From the NCBI RefSeq assembly GCF_037126465.1, contig NC_088210.1, forward strand, positions 25,507,511 through 25,571,510: a stretch of DNA of 64,000 nucleotides. The letters are read 5' to 3'. Numbering within the stretch: position 1 is the stretch's first letter; each line of letters opens with the position of its first letter. A model generated the notes under the pieces. That model ran no database searches. It was not told the origin of the DNA and was given only the letters and a program-made list of their open reading frames with translations. Position numbers and translations under genes: made by a program. This DNA is from Ornithodoros turicata (lineage: Eukaryota; Arthropoda; Arachnida; Ixodida; Argasidae). Below are positions 24,410 through 35,472 of this stretch, in pieces.

Positions 24410-27400
24410 ATGGCCATAGCCAGACCCCCAGGATTTGATTTCGACCACAATTGGCCCGAGAGCGCGGAATGCTTGACACTTGACTTCGGCCCCTTCGAAA
24501 CCGTGCACCGATGGAGACAAATGCCGAACTGCGACGAGTTTGTAGGAGCCAGGTCGGTTCGTTCTCGGAATGTGTCGTACGATGCAGCTCTCTCAGGAGG
24601 CAGTTTTTGAAATGCTGTTATTTCATCTCTAGGCGGAGCAAGCACACAGTTGTTGCCTATAAGGATGCCATATATGTTTTTGGAGGTGACAACGGCAAGC
24701 AAATGCTAAATGACCTGCTACGATTTGATGTGAGAGATAAGTCGTGGGGAAGGTGAGGTCTAATTTCTTTTCCACTGAAAGGGTGCTAGGGCAACACAGC
24801 GCATTCAAACAAAAAGCACTCTAGCAGAATACATGCTTACTGTAAACAAATTAAACATTTTGTACAACGTCTGCCATTACACTGTTCTGCGTATTGGCCC
24901 ATTTACCCTATCTATGCACGGCTTAAAAACTGGACTGCATATCAGCCTATTTGACCAGATATTGTATTGAATCTACCTGTAGAGCCTTTACGACCGGATG
25001 TCCTCCAGCTCCACGATATCATCATTCGGGAGTCGTACACGAAAAAAGCATGTTTGTTTTTGGTGAGCATGATGGTGTAGATAAATTTACGTCTGTTTCG
25101 TACTTTTATTTCGGACAGCAATTCTCGTGACTTGCTCTCACAATTTTTCCTGCAGGTGGTTACACAGGTGACATTCACTCAAACTCGAACCTTGCCAATA
25201 AAAATGATCTCTTCGAGTATAATTTTACAACTGGCCAGTGGTCGGAGTGGAAGTTTGAGGGGAGGTACGCTACTGGTTTGTTGTCTCCGTACTGGTCGGT
25301 CCACTACCCGATGCGAGGCTCTTACACGGTGCATTTCCCCCGTAGGATGCCCGTCCCCCGGTCTGCTCACGGTGCCGCTGTGTACGACGGCAAACTCTGG
25401 ATCTTTGCCGGATACGACGGCAATGCTCGCCTGAACGACATGTGGTCTGTCTCACTCCTGGGGGATTCTCGAACCTGGGAAGAGGTGACGGTCGTCTTCG
25501 TTTTCCCCGTAACGTAGTTGTGATTGCAGAAATTTCCCACCAGGTGCCACAGCGAGGCGACTGCCCTCCGACGTGCTGTAACTTTCCTGTTGCAGTGGCG
25601 CGGGACAGCATGTTTGTTTTTTCTGGACAGAGCGGCGCGAAGATCACGAATAGCCTTTTTCAGTTCCATTTTAAGACAAAATTGTAAGTCCTTTTGTAGA
25701 ACACCACCACGTTCTTTTCAAACGTCTCTGTATAACTTTCGCTGGCTTGTTTCGAAAGGTTTAGGTGTGCGGATTTTGCCGTAATCGCTCGATTTTGTAA
25801 TTTGTGGGCTTTACTTATTCTTTACGATTTAATCTTTGTTTTGGTAGCTGGGCGAGAATCTCGACTGAGCACATTCTGAGAGGAGCTCCTGCTCCCCCCA
25901 CACGACGCTATGGGCATACCATGGTTGCATTTGACAGACATCTTTACGTGTTCGGCGGAACGGCCGACAACACTTTACCTAATGACCTGCATTGGTGAGC
26001 TTTGCTGTCTTTGTGTCCTTAAAGCGTATTTTTTTTTTCTTTCAAATTTTATATTAGCACCGCGAAACAACTGTGTTTATGAGCGGCCATAAAGCTTACA
26101 TATTAGCGCGTGTCAATATTATTGCATTGCCAGTACATTGCAAAGTTGAAGTTGAGCTCTGTCACATTTTCAGCTTTGATCTGGACTCACAGACATGGTC
26201 AATCATTCAACCTTCATTGGATAGTCAGGTACTACTTTCATTGATTGATTGATTGATTGATACACTGTATGACTTCGAAGGGACTTTCAGCATTGAGTTC
26301 ACATGCGTCCCTGTAGTCAGACATAACGCAACCAACATAATAAATGCGAAGCTCAATAAATTAGCCATTTGCCATTTCACTAAAAGTGGAAGATAACAGA
26401 ACACGGACAGACGTAGAGGGCAGAGCCACATCAGTTCATGTGTTTCGTGCATGGATATCTTTGTAGCACAAAGCTGTTACAAGGTAACTAATAATATCAC
26501 CTTCCCCCACCGTCTTCTGGTCCTGGACAAAGCACTGGTCCGAGCATCATCAACACCACCACAGGACCATTTTAGTAATCATGCAAAACAAAAAAAACAT
26601 ATCAAATAAAAAAAAATGAAACTACTGGTTTGATAGAAGAGACGATCACGAGAAAAAAGTCACATCGTTGAACTAAGCACGAATTTTTCTTCCTAGGTTC
26701 CCTCGGGCCGTTTATTCCATGCTGCCGCTGTCGTTGCAGACGCAATGTACGTCTTTGGAGGCACTGTTGACAACAACGTGCGCAGCCGCGAGATGTTTCG
26801 ATTTCAGTTTTCCTGCTATCCCCGCTGCACACTACACGATGATTTTGGACGTCTCTTGGAAAGCAGGCAGTTCTGCGATGTCCAGTTCCTGGTCGGACCA
26901 GTAATGCCATTTTTGCTTCTTTTTTTGCATTATATTCTTTGAGTTGCAGAAAGTGATAGACTGCTGTTGCTAAAATAGGAGGACATAGTGATTCCAGCCC
27001 ACATTGCATTTGTGGCAGCCCGGTCGCAGTGGCTCCGCGACAAGATCCGGCGTGCCAGAGAAAAACAGGAGGATCGTGACTTGGATCACGCTCTGGTTGA
27101 TGTAAGTGACGATGCTCAGTGGTCAACACTCCGATCAATTACATTATTAACAGTGTTACAAATAGGCAGCTTGAGGTTATGCTAGTTACGATATGGTATG
27201 GTTAGGTTCATATCACCTGTTCAGAGGTACCTTCACTCACACATGCGGCAGTTCTGCTTATGTTAGGCTGCAATAAATCAGACATTAGCTGTGTAGATGG
27301 AACGTGTTGAACAGTTTTTTTTTCTCAATTGTTTAGTTGTGTCCTGGGGCGGATGGCAGTATGTCAGCCGCAGTCACACCTGTGCTTAGAGTTCGACTCA

Positions 27401-30400
27401 GAGATGCTGTTCCTGAAGCCTTTGAATTGGTTCTTACCTACATATACACCGATCGCATTGATCCAACAAAAAAGAGTAAGTCGTACATATATAACCGATA
27501 ATTACCGTGTTGCACTTACTCCTACCGCACTAAATTTTGAAGGTCGAGATCCTATGAGTGATCGGATTGTCCTGCTCATGATGGATGTCTATCGACTTGC
27601 TGTGCAGGTAAAATAAGATTTACTTAGCAGCATGTTCTCGTTAAAGATGTATAGCAAAACCATGGTAATTTTCAGATCTGTTCCACATTTCATATATTTT
27701 TATGCTTCCATTGTACATTTTGTGTTCATATATACATATTTTCTTAACCTTACAGTTTCACATGAGACGTCTCGAGCACCTCTGCGTGCAGTATCTTGAA
27801 GCAGCTATTAACCACCGCAACGTCCTCGTTGCACTACAGAACGCTTCAGATTTACGGCTCGACTTCATCAAGGTACTTTGGCATCTCTCATAAGATTAGA
27901 GTGCCTGTGTGAAAGTACATATGGCTACATAAGATTTACGTACATTTACATCAAGGCTACGGGGGAAGGGGGGCAATAACTCCACTCCCTAAGCGGAGGA
28001 GTGGAGTGCGACGCCCGTAGCTCATGAGACACATTACTCCAGGTCGCGCCCTCATTGGTTCTTCCAGAGTTTATCGAGTCTGCTCTTGTCATGTATTCCA
28101 TCGATTAACAGTCTACCGTATTTTCTCGAATCTAAGACGAACCCCCCCCCCCCCCCCCCCCCCCGAGTTCAGGGTACACGAATTTGGAAAAAAAAAAGTA
28201 AACAGTTGGAATCAATACCATTTATTAGTCATCAATTTCTTCGCAACTCTGTTCTTTGTTGTTATCTGCCCACAGCTCATTGTCCTCCGTTCTGTCCAAA
28301 GAGTTAGACAAACCATAATTTTTAACAGCGTGCATGACAACATTGCACCAAGTGTCCTAAATCCACTGTGCTGGTACAATTCTTGATCTCTCCCTGTTGT
28401 TTTAGCCACCTTGTAACATGTGCTTTCGATACTTGAGACCGCCTTGCCTCCGCTATATTGTTGCTGTATTCACGAAAGTGTTTACTTTTCATCGAAACGC
28501 AGGAGACAGACACCATGAAAGTGAATGAATGACGTCCCCATGGTGCCTGTATTGCCGAATTTGCATCGCGCTGACACCGCAACACGTGATATCAATCGCG
28601 CCGCACTATTGGCCGATCCTGTCACCCCTTTCCGCCTCTCCCCTGACCTCATTGTGGCGCTCAAATCTAAGACGACCCCTGACTTTGGAACACTGAATTT
28701 AGGAAGAAGAGGTCGTCTTATATTCGAAAAAATACGGTACGCCACTATTTCTCGTGGGATTTTTCGATACCGTAGCCAGGAGTCCCGGGGGAATAAAATG
28801 ACACTATAGTTTCAAAATCCACTGGAACCGATGCGACCGTCCTTTTAACCAACGTGAGGTTTGCACCGAGGAGGTTGCCCACCACTGGAGTATGAAGCTG
28901 CCAAAGTGAAATTAACATCTTCTCCAATTCATCCATCAACTCTGAGTACATTTCGAGCCAGTGCCAGTTGTAGATAAATGTTTAAATGTCATAAACTGTC
29001 ATTCTGTTTTCAGGAATTTTGTTTGAAGTTTATTGTAAAGGAGAGCACCTACAACCAGATCGTCATGAGCAAAGAATTCGAAACCATCGCCCAGCCGCTC
29101 ATGGTCGAGATAATACGCCGCCGCCAGATGCCACCTGTACGGTGTTTGCAGGAACCGCTTTGTGATTACACAGGTGTGCAGAACACATGCTGCAGTCATG
29201 TGCATTACAGGCTCCATCACTTCATATCCGGATTCCATTTCTTTCATAGGAACAACACTTGAGCAAGACATGGACACATTTCTGAAAGACACGGGAAAGG
29301 AATTTTGTGATATAACGCTCATGTTGGATGGTCAGCCCATTCCAGCTCACAAGTCTGTGCTCGCGGCACGATGCAGCTACTTTGAGGCCATGTTTCGTTC
29401 CTTCATGCCGGACCACAATACTGTCAATGTATGAACTTGGACCTAACGAGTCAAGATTCACATCACATGTCTGATTCTACTTTTTATCGGTCTTATCTTC
29501 CAGATAGCAATTGGTGAAATGATCCCATCACTGCAGTCTTTCAATACACTTCTACAGTATATCTATTATGGAGAGGTCTCGATGCCACCTGAAGATTCAC
29601 TGTATCCTATTTGCTCATTGGAGTGCCTTAAAATAAGTATTAGTGGAATTTTGAAATTGATTTTTGATGTTGACATTTCCTTGATTGGCCGGTATAGCTA
29701 CCTTTTCTCTGCACCATATTTCTACGGTTTCACGAATAACCGTCTGCAAGCTTTTTGCAAAGAGAACTTGGAGATGAACGTTACATTTGAAAATGTGATC
29801 CAGGCAAGTGCAGTTATTTTACTACTCCTACATGCATTGTAATAGGATGGTTAAGATTACTGTTCATGCAGTGCATTAGCCTCGTCCAATGGAAATGCTT
29901 GATGAGGCTAGAACCACTTTCCATCCTCCTCGCAATATAGAGCTGAAATCCAGGAATTTATGCGCATACCTTCGATTTTCTCTCCCAACAGATCCTAGAA
30001 GCCGCAGATAAGATACAAGCAACCGATATGAAAAAGCATGCTCTAAGCTTAATAGTCCATCATTTCCCTAAGGTGAGTTTATTTTGTTTTGTTTGCTTTT
30101 CCCCCCCACCATTGTTTGCATTCATGTGCAACTCATTGCGTTGCATTGCATTCATGGGGAGTTGGCAACTCCCCGTGAATGCTCTCTCCCCAACTCATCA
30201 TCTCATAATAAAGTTGCTAGTTGTTCCGTGCAGTCCTCAGGCTAAAATAAGATTTCCTGCGCAGGTGGCCCGTTTGCCGAGGCTGCGTTGCCTGAGCAAA
30301 GACCTCCTCCTCGATATTGTCGGGGCAGTGGCTGACCACCTGAGTGAATCTAAACTGTGCCAAGACGTTTCATCCGCGAGCCTCTGCAGTGATGCCGCCA

Positions 30401-30450
30401 TTGGTGGCCTTGTGTGCGATATTTCCACCCTGCACGACTCTTCCAAATGA
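24410..30450 (+). CDS. LZTR1: LZTR1 kelch-BTB-BACK protein (19 exons, 796 aa)
   Basis: LZTR1 is a CUL3 ubiquitin-ligase adaptor acting on RAS-family GTPases. Exons: 24410-24552, 24633-24752, 24983-25062, 25156-25264, 25346-25484, 25544-25683, 25848-25994, 26174-26228, 26697-26900, 26979-27101, 27337-27475, 27543-27607, 27756-27872, 29014-29173, 29250-29428, 29504-29601, 29698-29803, 29992-30072, 30265-30450. Every phase agrees, total 2391 nt; human LZTR1 is 840 aa. Kelch repeats fill the first half ([55 protein letters not shown]). The first BTB starts at [12 protein letters not shown] and the second at [13 protein letters not shown], with [16 protein letters not shown] and [19 protein letters not shown]-like helices follow each. 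The intron after 29803 begins with GC. A pogo-like MITE lies in the intron between 27872 and 29014. The gene is head-to-head with P2X. Confidence 0.95.
28116..28737 (-). mobile_element. Pogo/Tigger-like non-autonomous element in an LZTR1 intron
   Basis: It is bounded by inverted repeats CCGTATTTTCTCGAATCTAA and the inverse of TATTCGAAAAAATACGG, with TA on both sides (28114-28115 and 28738-28739). On the minus strand a fragment reads [13 protein letters not shown] then [16 protein letters not shown], resembling the helix-turn-helix DNA-binding part of pogo/jerky transposases. No catalytic domain is present. A poly-C tract lies at 28138-28164. Confidence 0.6.
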
Positions 30451-32432
30451 CTTTTTTCCATTCCGATACTGCGCCAGATTAACGAGCAGTTTAGTGTTCC
30501 CTCTATTACATTCCCACACAAAACTGTACTTGTGGTACAAATGCATTTGCGAGGAAATTAGGGAGGAGGCTGAAGTTAGTTTCATTTTGAATGAGTGCAC
30601 GTATCTGATGCGGGTCTTTCTTATCTTACAGAAGTACATTGCAAATATGCGAGGAGAGAGAGATAGGTACATTTAAGGGTTAACATGGCCACATCACCTA
30701 CATGGTTCCCTGTAAATATTGTGAAACCGTAACACTACACACTATTTCCCAGTCGTCACACAGTGCTGAGCGGCTGAGTATGCCTTCTCCAATCTGGGTA
30801 ATGTTGCTGCGTCAAACAGTGTGAATGCTTTTTTTTTTTCAGCATCGATCGGAGCTGCAATGTTGCATGTGCACCTTCCAATATAGATATGGGGCAATTT
30901 ATCTGAAGATAAAATTAAGCGATTGAGTGTGGGAAAGTATTAAATTAATGCGTGTTGAGCACAAAGGATCTATGTGGTTCAATAAAATTGGAGAGCCATG
31001 CATGTCGAGTATTGCATTTTAGTGCAGGTTGCCCCAAAACATGCATTAACAACATGCAATATGCATTGTAACAAAACATGCATTGCCCCAAAACATGGGC
31101 ATTACATGACAAATGAATGCATGGGCAAAGCTATTCCATTCTGTCATGTTTTTGTGGCCTTTCAAAGATTTTTCTTATATTTCCAGCTCTAGCAAAATGC
31201 ATTAAAAAATTATCTAGTCAGAGGCACACTACTTTGCAATAAATGGGTAACACGCATTGTTAATCACGCTCTTGAGTTTACATGGATCTGCTTGTTGTAA
31301 ATAACCTGGCAAAATTACTTTGTGCTTCATGCGCTGGCAGATAAACAGGATCTCACCACTGCATTGTCAGTGTGCCAAAGTGGAAGTTGGTGTGACATGC
31401 AAAGAAAACCAAAGAACAGAAGGTATGTATACCAAGTGTGTTGCATCCCAATTTGTCAGTTTCCAAAATTCCGATTCCATGGATAGGGCTTTTACTCCCT
31501 TTCATGCTTCAACAACAGTGCTTGGTCACGTTAGTCGAACAGTCACAGATTGTGATTTTTGGTGCGTTGTTCATCGTTGCACCAATTGGACAGTCTCGAA
31601 TAATTGAGAGTTGATGTGGCAACATGTGCTGCGTGGTTTGGGTGGTGAAGGGTGAAGGTACCAGGGGAGGAAGGGAAGAATAAACCCTAGCTTATAAATA
31701 ACACTTAATTTGAAGGCAGCCATGTATGCTCGCAGCAATTCCTCAAACAGCCAAACCAATTAATCGATAATGAATATGATCGAGAATGCGGCAAAGGGGC
31801 AAACGAAAAATACTGCTGGTTTCACAAAGGATCCTTCGTTTTTTTTTTTTTTTTTTTTTCTAACTTTTTCTGTCTTCCTCGTAGTTTGTGAGTTGGGGGA
31901 CGACCTGTATACCAACAACAACTTTATTTTGTGATTACGATTGGGGAGTTTCATCACCGTGGGCGAACTTTGTGCGGTGCGTACGTAGAAGACGACACCA
32001 ACCGACAGGAGAATTGGAATGGAGTTTCCACCTTGAGCAGTGAATAGTGAATGATGGCATTTTACGAGTGCGAACTGTGGAGCGACTGTCGTCTGCTTTC
32101 GCCTCCTTCACATCCGCTTCCGCAGCCGCCGCTGCCCAGCTTGACCGCTGCGCCACCTGTAGTAAGCACAGATTAGGCGTCGCGGCGTGCGTGCCGTTCG
32201 GATGCGAAGTCTTTGTGGCAAGAAGAAGTAACAACCACAGATTTAGCTCTCTGTACAGTCCCAGGTCTTTAAAAGCAACTCTAGCGTTGTTCATCAAATG
32301 TCGTACGTTTGAAGTGACGTTCCAGAAGCAACAGCGAGAAGACTTTGTGTTGGCGTTCTTTACTAATACCGCACTCTTTCCCGCGCAAATGCAGTAAGGT
32401 ACACCATAGCGCAGTGATTCAGAACCCCAGTT
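30451..32432. other. 3' flank of LZTR1 and 5' flank of the next gene; no gene seen
   Basis: The LZTR1 3' UTR probably occupies the first part (an AATAAA lies near 30980). A poly-T tract is at about 31838-31859. Short open frames here have no recognisable similarity. Confidence 0.55.
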
Positions 32433-34043
32433 ATGGAAAACATTGCTTTGGAAGAAGACAAAGGAAACTGTACGGGACATGATGCGAAGGTAATCGACGA
32501 AGACGTTGAGTCGTCATCAGCACTTCGAGACGCTGTGGCCATGGACACTGACAGTAACAGCGGCAACGCCGTTGAGACCCAGAAAAATGTCCATTTTGAC
32601 GATCATTCAGTTGGCGAAACCATTGCTGACATTGTGAATGAGTTAAAAAGTTCGGGAGTCGTCATGGATGTTGACATCACGATGACCAGCAGCCCCCCGT
32701 GCAGCACCGAAGTTAAGCTCACAGATGTGAGCCAGCACAACGGTTCTGGAAACACAGATCACGCGCATGAAGAACAAAGCCCTCTCGAACCAGCTTCATC
32801 AGCTGGTACCGTCCCACTGTCGGATCCTGTTTTATCCGAAGAAGGTAAAAATACCAATAAGGACGCTACGCAGCAACAAGAAATGCCGGATGAGCAGGAA
32901 CAACTGTCAGTAGAAGCTCCTGCAGGTGCATCACCCGTTGAAGAGTCAGTCCTTGAAGCAACATCGGAAGCAGAACCTGACGAAAGTCAGGGAAAAGATG
33001 TCCATGAGCCCGATGGTAGCACCCTAAAGGAAACTGGCACACAGAGTGACGAAGCCAGTGATTCCGACGATGACAAGGAAGGTGATCGACGTCTGTCACC
33101 TCGCACAAAAAGCAGCGTCAAACCTAGCTCAAAGGCAGGAAGCAGCCGAAGACAAACGAAACGACGATCGCACAGCATCTTGAAGGTTTCCATGGCAGGA
33201 ATGTTACATAAGAATCGAGCAGGACCTAGAAGTAGCAAACGTGCTGCAGCTGCAGGAGGTCCAGGACCAAAGGACACAAAACAAACTCAAGACCTGGAGG
33301 GAGGTGGGAGCAGTGATGGTGACGCTCTCGTAGAACCTGGAAAGCAGAGCAGAACGACGAGAGCTGTTGCCTCTGGCAAAAAAGGCGAAACAAAAGTTCC
33401 TGAAGATGTAGATGGACCTGAAGGCAAGGCAGATAAAGCAACAAGAAAACGGTTATCTCTGACAAGAACAACTCTGAGGAGCACTGGTGATGAAGGAGGG
33501 GAGAGCGAAAATGAATCCCTAGTTGAAATTGCCAAGCGCAGCAGAAAGATGGCAACGGAAGAAGTTGCAGACGGCGGTAAAAATAATACACCCCAAAATA
33601 AAACTGCAAAGAAGCTGAAGCATCGGGCGAAGGCGGCCTCCAAAACAGGTGCGAAGCACAGAGGAGGAGCTGACGAACAAAGTTGGTCGTCTGCAAAATC
33701 TGAAGGTGGCAGCAGCATGTCCGACGTTTGTGACTGGAACTTTGAGGAGTTCGTTGAATCCGATCGCTACCTGAGAGATGTGATCGGCCGGAGCCTCGGA
33801 GCTATCAACGGTCGCTTCCTCACCATAGAGCTTCCAGACACCGTGAGGCAGCACAGAGCTTGGCACGCCCCACGGGCTCGCAGGTCCAGGCCTGTGGTGT
33901 TCGGAGGGTGTGATCCCCACCAGGTGTACATCGACGCAATGGGTGTCAAGGTTCCCCTTATTTGCTGGTCTCAGTTTGCTCACATCACACCCAAAGTACT
34001 TCTCACCGATATATTTGAAGATGTGGTGCGTCAGCAGTCGTAA
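32433..34043 (+). CDS. Unrecognised single-exon nuclear-type protein (536 aa)
   Basis: I do not recognise this protein. It is one long uninterrupted frame, unlike its multi-exon neighbours. Residues 1-220 are acidic and Ser/Thr/Glu-rich. About 225-430 are basic with many Lys/Arg clusters (SSRRQTKRRSHS, KKLKHRAKAASK), probably disordered and nuclear. The last about 105 residues look folded: WNFEEFVESDRYLRDVIGRS, GRFLTIELPDTVRQ, then VYIDAMGVKVPLICWSQF and a final VLLTDIFEDVVRQ. The C-terminal block would be the part to search. A polyadenylation signal follows at 34600. Alternatives are an intronless retrogene or a lineage-specific chromatin protein. The frame's length and biased but non-repetitive composition favour a real gene. 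Confidence 0.75.
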   Translation: MENIALEEDKGNCTGHDAKVIDEDVESSSALRDAVAMDTDSNSGNAVETQKNVHFDDHSVGETIADIVNELKSSGVVMDVDITMTSSPPCSTEVKLTDVSQHNGSGNTDHAHEEQSPLEPASSAGTVPLSDPVLSEEGKNTNKDATQQQEMPDEQEQLSVEAPAGASPVEESVLEATSEAEPDESQGKDVHEPDGSTLKETGTQSDEASDSDDDKEGDRRLSPRTKSSVKPSSKAGSSRRQTKRRSHSILKVSMAGMLHKNRAGPRSSKRAAAAGGPGPKDTKQTQDLEGGGSSDGDALVEPGKQSRTTRAVASGKKGETKVPEDVDGPEGKADKATRKRLSLTRTTLRSTGDEGGESENESLVEIAKRSRKMATEEVADGGKNNTPQNKTAKKLKHRAKAASKTGAKHRGGADEQSWSSAKSEGGSSMSDVCDWNFEEFVESDRYLRDVIGRSLGAINGRFLTIELPDTVRQHRAWHAPRARRSRPVVFGGCDPHQVYIDAMGVKVPLICWSQFAHITPKVLLTDIFEDVVRQQS

Positions 34044-34599
34044 TGCTGTCCTGTGTGAAAGCAGTCTTTTAAAGGCTTTTAACGGAAAGAAAAGATTTGG
34101 TCAAAATTTCATTCTTCCATGGGTTTTTGTGTATGCAGACGAGTCTGATGAAAAAAAAAAAAACGGCATTCAGACGAAGTTTTGTACTTTCTGGGATGGG
34201 AGAAAGTTAATTGGAACTCATGCTGGTTTCAGGGGCAATAATGTTCACACTTTGCTTGACAGTACCAAAAAAATGACGTTCGAGTTGCTATTTCACTCAT
34301 TCCACATATTGACGATTTTAGGGGTTTGGTTTTATCTTGCCACGGGGAAATTATGTATATTGTTCGGAAGAGCATTGTGTGCCTGTGAGAATCCATTTTT
34401 TTCCCCTTTAACTGTTCACTTGCCTGTATTTTCAGGTTTAAAGTGCATTAGTTTGCGTACCCACCCGTTCGTTGATGCACAGTGTGGATCACGCAGGGCA
34501 TTACGAGTTGTAGGGCATAATGCTATTCACATGCAGTGTGACTGAAAGTTGTGTAAGCAACGTTAAGTGTTCTCACAAGTGCTGTGCCGCGACCCGTGG

Positions 34600-34605
34600 A
34601 ATAAA
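34600..34605 (+). terminator. Polyadenylation signal (AATAAA) for the 536-aa gene
   Basis: AATAAA about 555 bp past the stop codon at 34043, a plausible 3' UTR end. Confidence 0.5.
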
Positions 34606-35472
34606 CTTAGATGTAGCTGTGATTGAAAAGCTGTTCAATTTTACTCTTGACGCAATTTTGGTAAAACTAAGCCAATAAAGTTCGTATGCCGTTACTGTAG
34701 AACCAGCTTCACACGTGAATTCAGGGACTGCAGTATTGACCATTGAATGTTCTAGTGGGACTTTACAGGATACACGTTGTGTATACAAAAGGGAAGTTGA
34801 AGGATTTCTGTCTGTCTGTAATCTGATCTGCAAGCAAATCAATTGCCATTTCTTTTTATCCTTGTTTGGAAAGATTGTGATCATCAGGAGGTGTCCCCAG
34901 TCTGCCTAGATGAGTCAAGGGAAAGATGGGGTCCTCAACACAGTTCTGAAACATGCATTTCAACTTTCTGAAACAATTTTAATGACTAGTACAGCATGTG
35001 GGTACACATAATAATGGGTTATACATCACATATGCAACAAAACGTGTAGCTGGTCAGGTCCAGGACAGCATACTACACACACTGCACGAGGCCCATTGAA
35101 GCATACGGTGATGACAGAAATTAAAGGGAAGGGGGGTGTTAGGATTTCCAGATCTCCTGGTAGATCTGTATGCAGTGAAGCATGCTTGAATTGATTGGCA
35201 CATGGACATAACATATTAGATTAATTCAGGCACAAACAGCTTTGATGTGTTCACCGTGTTCCCAGCCAAGTTTGGCAGAGAACGAGAACAGCAATCTTAA
35301 TTTTCTATCTTTGTAATATTTAAAAGGAACTTTGTTATTCATGTTTTTTCACAATGACAATACAGCTTTCCAAGCAAGCAGTTCCAAGGATTTGACAAGC
35401 AAGTGTTGCGACCTCTCTGCTTCAGTGAACGACAGCTGCATGAAGTGGTGACGCGGAATGCTGTTTGGTACA
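34606..35472. other. Intergenic region between convergent genes; nothing recognised
   Basis: Probably contains the 3' UTR of the sesquipedalian gene. No repeats with clear ends and no coding frame with family similarity were seen. Confidence 0.5.
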
